Assembly (NCBI GenBank): GCA_947445855.1
Contig: CANFEH010000007.1
Location: 1-38,684, forward strand
Direction: 5' to 3'
From: Zetaproteobacteria bacterium
Lineage (GTDB): Bacteria > Bdellovibrionota_B > Oligoflexia > Oligoflexales > Bog-1112
Length of the DNA stretch: 38,684 nt
The notes under the pieces were generated by a model. The model had not been told where the DNA came from, ran no database searches, and worked only from the letters and a program-made list of their open reading frames with translations. The translations under genes were made by a program, and so were the position numbers. Shown here piece after piece: positions 16,098 to 23,230 of the stretch. How positions within the stretch are numbered: the stretch's first letter is position 1; every line of letters begins with the position of its first letter.

Positions 16098-16943
16098 ATG
16101 TTTAAAAACCTATTCACAAAAGAAGCGCCTAAAAAAATGCACGTTATCGCAGTAGCTAGCGGAAAAGGTGGCGTTGGAAAATCTACTGTGGCTGTGAACT
16201 TAGCTTATGCTCTCAAGAATTTAGGCGCATCTGTTGGACTTTTGGATGCTGATATCTACGGCCCATCGCTTCCTCTTTTGCTACACACAACAACACCAAT
16301 CAATCACGAAGAAAATCAAACCAAAGATGGTAAGATGATTCCTCCAAGCTACGCTGGTGTGAAAATGCTTTCTACAGGACACTTTGGTGAACAATTAAAA
16401 GCAACTGTAATGCGTGGGCCCATGGTGAACTCTCTTATTAAACAACTTTTTAGCTCTGTTGCTTGGGGACAACTCGACTATCTTATTATTGACTACCCAC
16501 CAGGCACAGGTGATATTCAAATCACTCTCTCACAAATCGCTAACTTAGCAGGAGCTATTCTTGTCACTACTCCTGGAGAAATTGCTTTGTCAGATGTCAG
16601 AAAAGCTCTCCATATGTTTGAACTCACAAACACAGAGTTACTAGGAGTTGTTGAAAATATGAGTTCTTTTATTTGTGATTCTTGTGACAAAGAACACAAA
16701 ATATTTGGCACAGAAGGTGGTGAAGTTCTAGCAAAAGAATTTCATTTAGAACTTCTTGGAAAAATTCCTATCGAAGCAAAAGCAGCACAAAGCGCAGACT
16801 CTGGAAAACCAATTGTATTCAGTGATAAAAATTGTATCAGCAGCAAAAAATTCGAAGAAATTGCTAAAAAAATTCATACAAAATTACAAAACAAGACTTC
16901 AGACAATTTAGAGAATTTTAGTTTAAAATGGCAAAAAGCCTAG
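16098..16943 (+). CDS. mrp: Mrp/NBP35-family iron-sulfur carrier ATPase
   Basis: ATG 16098 lies 12 bases after AGGAG; an in-frame TTG at 16086 overlaps that ribosome-binding site and is rejected. The 281-residue product has the deviant Walker A GKGGVGKST at 22-30, LLDADIYGPSLP near 50-61, switch region LIIDYPPGTGD near 129-139, and CDSCDKEH near 194-201 with the paired cysteines that bridge a 4Fe-4S cluster in the dimer. These are diagnostic for Mrp (ApbC), which carries Fe-S clusters to target proteins. The N-terminal DUF59 domain found in many Mrp proteins is missing; here the ATPase domain starts at once. The DUF971 gene follows 13 bases later, a common pairing. Confidence 0.92.
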   Translation: MFKNLFTKEAPKKMHVIAVASGKGGVGKSTVAVNLAYALKNLGASVGLLDADIYGPSLPLLLHTTTPINHEENQTKDGKMIPPSYAGVKMLSTGHFGEQLKATVMRGPMVNSLIKQLFSSVAWGQLDYLIIDYPPGTGDIQITLSQIANLAGAILVTTPGEIALSDVRKALHMFELTNTELLGVVENMSSFICDSCDKEHKIFGTEGGEVLAKEFHLELLGKIPIEAKAAQSADSGKPIVFSDKNCISSKKFEEIAKKIHTKLQNKTSDNLENFSLKWQKA

Positions 16944-16956
16944 GAAAGGATTTTCT

Positions 16957-17250
16957 ATGAGCGCACTTGGTATCAGAGAAATTACACAAGAAGATGAAAG
17001 AACTTTAGCCATACACTGGAGCACTGGAGCCAAAAAAAATTATGACACAGTAGAGCTCCGTAAACAATGTCCGTGTGCTCTTTGTGTGGATGAAAAAACA
17101 GGAAGAAGAACTCTTAACGAAAAAAGTATCAGCGAAAAAACTAGACCTCTTCATATCAAATCTGTAGGCAACTACGCTCTCACCATTCACTTTGATGATG
17201 GACACAAGACAGGACTCTATACCTACGAGAACCTTCTTAAGATGGCTTAA
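16957..17250 (+). CDS. DUF971 (GBBH-like N-terminal domain) protein
   Basis: The 97-residue product is one DUF971 domain: LAIHWSTGAKKNYDTVELRK, CPCALCVDEKTGRR near 37-50 with three closely spaced cysteines, and VGNYALTIHFDDGHKTGLYTYENL at the end. The same fold forms the N-terminal domain of gamma-butyrobetaine hydroxylase. Stand-alone copies commonly sit next to mrp and are suspected to take part in Fe-S cluster handling. The Cys cluster here could bind metal, but that is inference. AGGA lies about eight bases before the ATG. Confidence 0.85.
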   Translation: MSALGIREITQEDERTLAIHWSTGAKKNYDTVELRKQCPCALCVDEKTGRRTLNEKSISEKTRPLHIKSVGNYALTIHFDDGHKTGLYTYENLLKMA

Positions 17251-17356
17251 ACCTAAAGGTTTTTGCAGGGAATTATCATCCTAGTCATGTCTTAAGAATC
17301 TCCTTTCTGACACCTCCTAAGCACTCGCACATAAGAATATCAGATTTCTGTCTCTC

Positions 17357-17385
17357 TTGAACTTTTTCTTTACTAATTCTATAAA
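17357..17385 (+). promoter_or_regulatory. Sigma-70-type promoter for the unknown coiled-coil gene
   Basis: TTGAAC at 17357-17362, 17-base spacer, TATAAA at 17380-17385. Transcription would start near 17392, giving a leader of about 45 bases that contains the GGGGGAGG ribosome-binding site. Confidence 0.65.
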
Positions 17386-17437
17386 AAAACCTGCTCTTTT
17401 ATCAAAAAACCTTAATCAATTCGAGGGGGAGGTTGTT

Positions 17438-18286
17438 TTGCATTTTTTTTATATTTTATTCCTCAGTTGTTCTTTACTTATTGGAGCTAGCTGTTTTGCA
17501 ACTGAATCTTCTGAAAAAAAAATCGTATCTATTGTTCACACAGAAAATTTAATCACAATCCTTGGTGGACAATCCAAAAAAGAAGACAATAATTTTAATA
17601 GCTACAAAGTCTACACTATAAGAAAAAAGCCAAACACAAGCAATTTTTCTTCTTATATAAACCTCAAGATAAATAAAGAATTTTTTAAAGTACACTTAGA
17701 TGATCTTAATCTTTTTTTGGTCGAAATGAGTGAAAGCTTAAAAGTTCATTCTCATTTCAATGAAGGAGAAATCACACGACGCTTTAACTTGGCTCTCCAT
17801 ATTTTTAAAAGAAAACTTCTTGAAAATAAAAACTCTCAAAGTGAATTGCCAGAACGCGGAAATTCTCAAAGTGAGATGCCAGAAAGGGGGAATTCACTTA
17901 TTTATCCCCAAGACGTTAAGATCACAGACCCTGAAAATAACGACACACCTATCTCCTATCAAGAGTTTAAAGCTCTCCTTGGTCTCACTAGAGCCAACTC
18001 CTCAAGAGAAGAAGAACTAGAAAAAAAAATAAACGAACTAGAAAAAACATTAAAAAAAGTACAAATAAACTTACAAGAACTCCTTAAAGAATCAAAAAAT
18101 AAACCAAACTCAAAACGCATTCAAATAGAAATCCGCCCGAGATCTAAAGCTAAAGAACCTTTGGATGGAAGTAAAAACTCTTCTGAAATAAAACAAAAAG
18201 ATGCTATCACATCCCCTCGAGTCACTTCAGACCAAGAGATGCTAGAAAGACATAAGAAAAAAAATGAAAGAAAGGAAAGGCAATAA
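17438..18286 (+). CDS. Unknown exported protein with decapeptide repeats and C-terminal coiled coil
   Basis: The start is TTG 17438, five bases after AGGGGGAGG. An in-frame TTG at 17357 is the -35 hexamer of the promoter, so the 27-codon extension is rejected. The 282-residue product has a signal peptide (about 1-20: HFFYILFLSCSLLIGASC, then FATES). A region of mixed structure follows (about 21-125). Near 135-155 are two copies of a 10-residue unit (NSQSELPERG, NSQSEMPERG) and a partial third. A coiled coil (REEELEKKINELEKTLKKVQ) begins near 192, and the tail is rich in Lys, Arg and Glu. No known family was recognised. It is two bases upstream of the peptidase E-like gene and probably shares its transcript. 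Confidence 0.65.
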   Translation: MHFFYILFLSCSLLIGASCFATESSEKKIVSIVHTENLITILGGQSKKEDNNFNSYKVYTIRKKPNTSNFSSYINLKINKEFFKVHLDDLNLFLVEMSESLKVHSHFNEGEITRRFNLALHIFKRKLLENKNSQSELPERGNSQSEMPERGNSLIYPQDVKITDPENNDTPISYQEFKALLGLTRANSSREEELEKKINELEKTLKKVQINLQELLKESKNKPNSKRIQIEIRPRSKAKEPLDGSKNSSEIKQKDAITSPRVTSDQEMLERHKKKNERKERQ

Positions 18287-18288
18287 AA

Positions 18289-19002
18289 ATGACAATAGCA
18301 GCAGAGAAAAAAAGACAAATCATAGCCATTGGTGGTGGAGGCTTTGGTCGCAATCCAAAGGGTCGTAAAATAGAAAGCTACATCCTTGAGCAAACAGGTC
18401 TTGAAAAACCAAATATCTGTTTTATACCAACAGCAAGCGCAGAAAACCCTAGTTATATTGTGAATTTTTATACTTGTTTTTCAAAACTTTCCTGCAACCC
18501 TGTTCATTTAAATTTTTTTGAACGAACTCCTAACCTACGCTCTTTCCTTGCTAAGCAAGATGTTATTTATGTGGGAGGAGGGAACACAAAAAGCATGCTT
18601 GCTGTGTGGAGAGAATGGCATCTTGATGAGCTTCTTCTAAAAGCTTATGAAAAAGGTGTCGTTCTTTGTGGAGTGAGTGCCGGTGCTATTTGCTGGTTTG
18701 AAAAAGGGGTGACAGACTCCTGGGCAAGTAGTCTAAACGTGCTTGGAGGTCTTAACTTCATCAAAGAAACTGCCTGCCCTCACTACGACGGAGAAAAAGA
18801 TAGACGCCCAAGCGTTCATGGTATGATTGAAGACAAAAAATTTGACTCTTGCTACGCAGCAGAAGACGGAGCAGCAATGCACTTTATAAACGAACAGTTT
18901 CATCACGTCGTGTCTTTTGAAAAAGATAAAACTGCTTATCTTGTAAAAAAAGAGGGAGGAAACATTGTGGAAGAAAAACTAAAAACATTTTCTATTGTTT
19001 AG
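18289..19002 (+). CDS. Peptidase E-like (S51 family) serine hydrolase
   Basis: The 237-residue product has the class I glutamine amidotransferase-like fold of S51 peptidases: IIAIGGGGFGRNP at 11-23, ICFIPTASAENPSYI at 43-57, DVIYVGGGNTKSML at 91-104, and the nucleophile elbow CGVSAGAICWF at 127-137 with Ser130. The His of the catalytic site may be in CPHYDGEKDRRP near 162. Known members are aspartyl dipeptidase PepE (Asp-X dipeptides) and cyanophycinase. The short length favours a dipeptidase-like enzyme rather than the larger cyanophycinases. It has no signal peptide, so it should be cytoplasmic. The repeat cluster begins directly after its stop. Confidence 0.85.
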   Translation: MTIAAEKKRQIIAIGGGGFGRNPKGRKIESYILEQTGLEKPNICFIPTASAENPSYIVNFYTCFSKLSCNPVHLNFFERTPNLRSFLAKQDVIYVGGGNTKSMLAVWREWHLDELLLKAYEKGVVLCGVSAGAICWFEKGVTDSWASSLNVLGGLNFIKETACPHYDGEKDRRPSVHGMIEDKKFDSCYAAEDGAAMHFINEQFHHVVSFEKDKTAYLVKKEGGNIVEEKLKTFSIV

Positions 19003-19216
19003 AGAGATTCCTGAGATGACGTGGGGAGGTGGATTTTGTCATTCTGAGCGCAGCGAAGAATCTCCCAAGTGCCAATATAAAGTCAGGAGATCTTTCCCCT
19101 TCATTTCATTCAGGGTCAAGATGACGTGGGGAGGTGCATTTTGTCATTCTGAGAGCCGGCATTTGTTATTCTGAGAGCCGCAATTTGTCATTCTGAGCGC
19201 AGCGAAGAATCTCCCC
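19003..19216. repeat. Cluster of GTCATTCTGAG-type repeats
   Basis: Two long copies, core GTCATTCTGAGCGCAGCGAA followed by GAATCTCCC, lie at 19038-19066 and 19187-19216. Two short copies of the first part lie at 19143-19160 and 19165-19181. In addition, 19014-19048 recurs almost exactly at 19119-19153 (a 35-base direct repeat). GAGATTCCTGAGATGAC at 19004-19020 is a degenerate inverse of the long copy, so 19004-19064 can fold as a hairpin directly after the peptidase gene. Confidence 0.85.
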
Positions 19217-19227
19217 CCCAACAATTT

Positions 19228-22002
19228 CTAAAAAAAGTTCGCTCTCAACTCTTCTAGCTCCAGATTGTTCTCATAAGCTTTTGCATGTTTTGCTGCTACA
19301 GTGCTAAAAAATTGGCTCACTCTTTCTACAAAATCATCTGTGCTGTCTGAGGTGAGAGCTATTTTTTTTATTGAAACATCCCTTATAAACTGCTGAATTT
19401 TGACATCTTTACCATCTATCAGACCATTTTTATCAGCATAGTTCACCACACTAGCTAGCCGTATCATCAACTCTCTGTTTGTTTTTTGGGTGACCTCTTT
19501 TGTGTTTAGTAAATAGGATAGAGTGCTAAGTGCTTTATTTGCATAATTTTGCATATGGTTCTTAAGTTTAACATTCTCCTTGTAATATTCTGCACCATTT
19601 TTTAACTTCTGTATTTCTGCCTTCAATTTTTTAATGTTCTCATTGTTACCGGGAACATTTTCCTGAAGAGATGCTAGGTTTTTCTCAAGATTTCTAGTCT
19701 TTTCTTGAGCAGCCTTTAATAGCTTATCTTTCTCTGCGAATGCGTTTGTCAACGGTTCATTTTCATTTTTTAATTCATCAAATTCCTTTTCGAGACCTGC
19801 TATTTCATCATTCTTATTGGCATATTGCTCATCAAAATCGTTTGCCATGGCATCTACTTGGTCTGTCCTGTTTTTTAAACGTTCATCCATTTCTGCTTGA
19901 TGTATTTTTCTTTGCATCATCATGAAAATTCTAGATAAAGTTCCTTTTTTATCAGCCTCTTTTAATTGAGTATTTAATTCGTCGATGTCTTTTGCTTTTT
20001 TATCAACGTCTGTTTGCAGGTCTGCCAGTTTTTTAGCTTCTGCTGCTTCTTCTTCTGGTGTCTTTGCATTCTTAAGTTGTTCCTGTAATTCTGCTATACT
20101 TTGTCTATTAGCTTCATTTTTTTGTGTTTCTGTTTCTAGTAATGCTTGAACATCTTTAAGTGCCATTAATTCTTCTTCTAATCTTTCTTTGTCCTCTAAA
20201 GCAGTAGTCAATTGTGGAGCTATTTTATCAAAATCTTGTTTTATTTCTCTTAATTCTTCAAGCTCTTTGCTTTGCGCCTCTAATTTTTGAGTTAACTCTT
20301 GATTTTGGTTTTGACTTTGCGCAAGCAAAGCGTCTTTGGCTTGAATACTCGTCTCTAATTCAGCTATTTTAGTGTTATTTGAAGCTACTTGTGCTTCTAA
20401 TTCAGCAATCTTTGCTTTATTTTTTGTATCAGAATTTTTTAGGCTTCCTATCCTAAAAGATAAAAAAATATTTTTTGATTTTAAATTAGTCGCAAGTTGA
20501 TTCGCTTCTATTTTTTTTAATTTCAATGCTTCTATCTTCTGATCTAACTCTGTTTTTTCTTTTGCTATTTTTTCTAGGTCCTCTATTTTTTGAGTTAATT
20601 CAGAATTTTTACTGTTAGCTGCTTCTAAATCAGCTTGAAGAGTTCTTAGCTTTTCTTTTAAATTCTTGTTAGCTATTAGAAGATCGTTTTTGTCTTTTTC
20701 TAAACTAGTAACGGCTCCTTTTTCCTTCTTTAATAGCTCATTTAAACGAGCAATTTCAGTGTTATCCACATCGTTTTTAGCTTTATTTTCTTTTAACTCT
20801 GTATTTAAATTTTCAATTTGTAAATTCTTTGCTAAAAGTTCTTCCTCTATTTTTTGTAGCTTCCCTATTTGTTCAGTTAATTGAGAATTATTATTAGTAG
20901 CTACTGCTAAGTCAACTCGAAGTTTTTCTAAATCTAGTTTATCTATCTTTGTATTTTCTAACTGTTTTTGTAAGTCATTTCTAGCTGTTACAAGATAGAT
21001 CCTTTGCCGTTTTAAACTAATAACAGCTTCTTTTTCCTTCTTTAATAGCTCCTGTAAACTAGAAATTTTAGCTTTATCCGCATCATTAGCTTGAGCTTTA
21101 TTTTTTTCTAACTCTGCATTTTGTTTAGAAATATTTACAATCTTCTCATTTAACTCTTTAATTTCTAAATCCCTTGCTACAAGTTCTCCAGGTGCACGAG
21201 CCTGCTTTCTCCAAAGATAGATACCAGTCCCACCACCTCCGAGCAGAGCAGCCCCAAGAGTTGCACTCACTGCTGTTAAAACAATTTCTGTATCAGAAAG
21301 TTTATTCGTATCTTCTTCATCGAAATCATTTGTATCATCATCTTCCAAAATATCCTGAAGGGCTAATTGGGCAATCAAATCTTCTAAGTCAGACTTAAAC
21401 TGATCAAAACCAAGGAGAATATCACAATCGCTTGTTTTACAAATAGCCTCGATCCCATCTCTTAGGGCTAAAACTTCTGCGGAAACATCTGCTTCAGAAT
21501 ATTTTTCAACTTCTTTTGCAGCAACACAAGCATCAAGTTTTAAGTCTCTTGCCAGTTGAAGCTGCTCTTGTTCAAGCTTATAAGCCTTCATCACAGAATC
21601 AACATCAGATGGAAAAGCACTTTCTGTGTCCATAAAAACAGTGACATCTAAAGATTCTGAACACTCTTTTGTAGCCTCATTACAAGCTTTCACTTGAATT
21701 TCACAACTTTCCTCTCCTACTGGACAAGTCGCTACTCCCTCTGGAATCAAAGTCTCTGCAGAACAAGATTTTAAAAAAGTTCCGTTAAAGTTGATTTCCA
21801 CATGAGAAGCATCCCCTGGAATCATTGTCTCTAGACGGACACCACCATCGATATACTCAGCATCTACTGCAGGTGGAAGAAACTTTACTGTTTCATCACT
21901 AAGAGATGTTGCACTATTAAAAGAAGTGCTCTGTTTTGCTCTAGGGTTACAAGAGGAAAAAATAAATAAAAATAAAAAAAACAACCAAGTTCTAGATCTC
22001 AT
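19228..22002 (-). CDS. Large lipoprotein with one membrane span and a long coiled coil
   Basis: The 924-residue product starts MRSRTWLFFLFLFIFSSC: a lipoprotein signal peptide with acceptor Cys18. Residues 19-240 form a separate domain with about ten further Cys, suggesting disulfides in the periplasm. A Gly-rich membrane helix (241-264, VLTAVSATLGAALLGGGGTG) is followed by WRKQAR, so by the positive-inside rule the remainder is cytoplasmic. Residues about 275-850 are nearly continuous heptad-type sequence rich in Leu, Glu, Lys, Asn and Gln, with related blocks such as SSLQELLKKEKEAV and ARLNELLKKEKGAV. The last 75 residues look like a short helical domain. The start has AGGA upstream. No named family was recognised; SMC- or tropomyosin-like matches would be composition only. 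It lies alone between two repeat clusters. Confidence 0.8.
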   Translation of the reverse strand: MRSRTWLFFLFLFIFSSCNPRAKQSTSFNSATSLSDETVKFLPPAVDAEYIDGGVRLETMIPGDASHVEINFNGTFLKSCSAETLIPEGVATCPVGEESCEIQVKACNEATKECSESLDVTVFMDTESAFPSDVDSVMKAYKLEQEQLQLARDLKLDACVAAKEVEKYSEADVSAEVLALRDGIEAICKTSDCDILLGFDQFKSDLEDLIAQLALQDILEDDDTNDFDEEDTNKLSDTEIVLTAVSATLGAALLGGGGTGIYLWRKQARAPGELVARDLEIKELNEKIVNISKQNAELEKNKAQANDADKAKISSLQELLKKEKEAVISLKRQRIYLVTARNDLQKQLENTKIDKLDLEKLRVDLAVATNNNSQLTEQIGKLQKIEEELLAKNLQIENLNTELKENKAKNDVDNTEIARLNELLKKEKGAVTSLEKDKNDLLIANKNLKEKLRTLQADLEAANSKNSELTQKIEDLEKIAKEKTELDQKIEALKLKKIEANQLATNLKSKNIFLSFRIGSLKNSDTKNKAKIAELEAQVASNNTKIAELETSIQAKDALLAQSQNQNQELTQKLEAQSKELEELREIKQDFDKIAPQLTTALEDKERLEEELMALKDVQALLETETQKNEANRQSIAELQEQLKNAKTPEEEAAEAKKLADLQTDVDKKAKDIDELNTQLKEADKKGTLSRIFMMMQRKIHQAEMDERLKNRTDQVDAMANDFDEQYANKNDEIAGLEKEFDELKNENEPLTNAFAEKDKLLKAAQEKTRNLEKNLASLQENVPGNNENIKKLKAEIQKLKNGAEYYKENVKLKNHMQNYANKALSTLSYLLNTKEVTQKTNRELMIRLASVVNYADKNGLIDGKDVKIQQFIRDVSIKKIALTSDSTDDFVERVSQFFSTVAAKHAKAYENNLELEELRANFF

Positions 22003-22154
22003 ACAAATTCCTATTGTTAGGAAACAATGAATTAATGATCTAGTCGGATTGAAACAGGAAAAACTTGACGGATTTTTTTGGAATTAGAGTTTCTATTGTA
22101 GCGAAAATACTAAGATTTAATGCGAATTAAAAGTTAAAATAGTCCAAAGAGGAG

Positions 22155-22206
22155 GAGATTCTTCGGCTTTGCCTCAGAATGACAGGAAGCTTAGCTCAAG
22201 AATGAC
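22155..22206. repeat. GTCATTCTGAG-type repeat, inverted pair (copy between coiled-coil gene and paralogue A)
   Basis: GAGATTCTTCGGCTTTGCCT then CAGAATGAC (22155-22183) is the reverse complement form of the core. A second, degenerate copy GAAGCTTAGCTCAAGAATGA follows (22186-22206). The same two-part arrangement recurs at 22622-22679 and 23157-23208. Confidence 0.75.
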
Positions 22207-22224
22207 AAGCTCTTACATCTACAT

Positions 22225-22563
22225 TCAAATGGAAGTCGTATTACAACAGTCCCCATTAGCAGATAATACCAAAAGAGAAACACCTAAACCTAAAGCCAGA
22301 AAGGAACTTAAGCAGATATAGATACAATATGGATTTTTATACCAAAGACAGTGTCGATTACTTTTAGTCTCTTCTCTAGGTTGTTCCCTATTATCAGGAT
22401 CACCCACTTGAATATATTTCAAATTACCATTAGAAAAATGAATAGGGCTATCAACTCCTTGACCACCAAGATAATCAGGACTCTCATCTCCTTGCTCAGC
22501 AGTTAGAGCTTTATTCATAAAACTGAAACAAAAAAACAACAAGAAAAGCTTCAAAAAATTCAT
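22225..22563 (-). CDS. Small exported membrane protein, paralogue A (lacks the RING finger)
   Basis: The start is ATG 22563, with AGGA upstream. The 112-residue product opens MNFLKLFLLFFCFSFMNKAL, almost the same signal peptide as the RING gene next door (MNFLRLFLLLYCFCFMKNAV). The middle (about 23-70) is polar (YLGGQGVDSPIHFSNGNLKY) and has no zinc ligands. A membrane helix lies at about 81-101 (YICLSSFLALGLGVSLLVLS), followed by NGDCCNTTS, matching the GCCDLSSS tail of the neighbour. The shared ends and shared upstream DNA show that the two genes arose by duplication and differ by replacement of the central domain. Function is unknown. Confidence 0.7.
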   Translation of the reverse strand: MNFLKLFLLFFCFSFMNKALTAEQGDESPDYLGGQGVDSPIHFSNGNLKYIQVGDPDNREQPREETKSNRHCLWYKNPYCIYICLSSFLALGLGVSLLVLSANGDCCNTTSI

Positions 22564-22621
22564 AAAAAATCCTAAAAAAATGATGAACTCAAACACTTAA
22601 TATTTCAAATGTTCACACTTG

Positions 22622-22679
22622 GAAGATTTTTTGACTTTGCCTCAAAATGACACGGAGCTTCACCTTAGAATAATATGAC
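22622..22679. repeat. GTCATTCTGAG-type repeat, inverted pair (between the two paralogues)
   Basis: GAAGATTTTTTGACTTTGCC then TCAAAATGAC (22622-22651), followed by a second degenerate copy ending at 22679, directly against the 3' end of the RING gene. It is more diverged than the copies at 19038 and 19187. Confidence 0.65.
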
Positions 22680-22680
22680 A

Positions 22681-23094
22681 TCAAATCTGAGAGGAGTTCG
22701 CCTGAGAAGAGCTCAAGTCACAGCAGCCATAAAAAGAAGAGTCATAAAGAATCCAACCCATAACACCAAGACCACCTGTTATTACACAAATAACAAAGGT
22801 CCCAAAGAAGGCTTGATTTTGGGTATTTCTAGTACGAGAACTTCTAGAAAACCTGCAACAAACCTTAATATTCTGACGACAGAGAGGACATGTTGGATTT
22901 TCTCTTGTCCAATTATTTAAACATTCTTTATGAAACACATGTCCACAAGGTAGTCTTATTACTCCTCTGGAATCAAGGTTAGTATCTTCTTGGCAAATCG
23001 TACATTGATATTGATTGGATTCCAGATCAGAGGCTACAGCGTTCTTCATGAAACAAAAACAATACAACAACAAAAAGAGCCTTAAAAAATTCAC
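22681..23094 (-). CDS. Exported RING-H2 zinc-finger membrane protein (predicted E3 ubiquitin ligase fold)
   Basis: The start is GTG 23094, with AGGG 6-9 bases upstream, aligned with the ATG of paralogue A. The 137-residue product has a signal peptide (1-22) and a complete RING-H2 finger. Ligands are C31, C34, C50, H52, H55, C58, C69 and C72, in the spacing Cx2C-x15-CxHx2Hx2C-x10-Cx2C. It also has the features that matter for E2 binding in eukaryotic ligases: I33, W62, P70 and the linchpin Arg73 after the last Cys (CPLCRQ). A membrane helix follows (about 96-117) and then a short tail with a Cys pair. RING ligases move ubiquitin from an E2 to a substrate; bacteria normally lack ubiquitin, so a role in a eukaryotic host is the obvious inference. 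Sec export followed by the C-terminal helix would place the finger in the periplasm or at the surface. Confidence 0.85.
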   Translation of the reverse strand: MNFLRLFLLLYCFCFMKNAVASDLESNQYQCTICQEDTNLDSRGVIRLPCGHVFHKECLNNWTRENPTCPLCRQNIKVCCRFSRSSRTRNTQNQAFFGTFVICVITGGLGVMGWILYDSSFYGCCDLSSSQANSSQI

Positions 23095-23113
23095 AAAAAA
23101 CCCTATCTAAAAA

Positions 23114-23142
23114 ACTATAAACTCAAATACTCAATATTTCAC
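23114..23142 (-). promoter_or_regulatory. Predicted promoter of the RING gene
   Basis: On the minus strand: GTGAAA (23142-23137), 17-base spacer, TATAGT (23119-23114). Transcription would start near 23107, about 12 bases before the GTG. The aligned sequence upstream of paralogue A keeps a similar pair (TTGAAA, 17 bases, CATCAT). Confidence 0.45.
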
Positions 23143-23156
23143 ATGTTCACACTTGG

Positions 23157-23208
23157 GAGATTTTTCGGCTTCGCCTCAAAAGGACACGGAGCTTCGCATC
23201 AAAATGAC
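23157..23208. repeat. GTCATTCTGAG-type repeat, inverted pair (between RING gene and nuoI)
   Basis: GAGATTTTTCGGCTTCGCCT then CAAAAGGAC (23157-23185), and a second copy ACGGAGCTTCGCATCAAAAT then GAC (23186-23208). It lies 23 bases from the nuoI stop and marks the right border of the accessory block. Confidence 0.7.
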
Positions 23209-23230
23209 ACGGGGCTTAGTCCCAAAACAC

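Noticed and set aside
19003-19216. CRISPR array
   Set aside because: The repeats are irregularly spaced, vary in length, occur in both orientations at other loci and have no unique spacers of constant length; no cas gene is present.
19228-22002. SMC/RecN-type chromosome protein
   Set aside because: There is a lipoprotein signal and no Walker A or B motif; similarity would come from coiled-coil composition only.
22675-22920. Plus-strand open frame opposite the RING gene
   Set aside because: It is the antisense of the zinc-finger coding region, with no family features or start signals.
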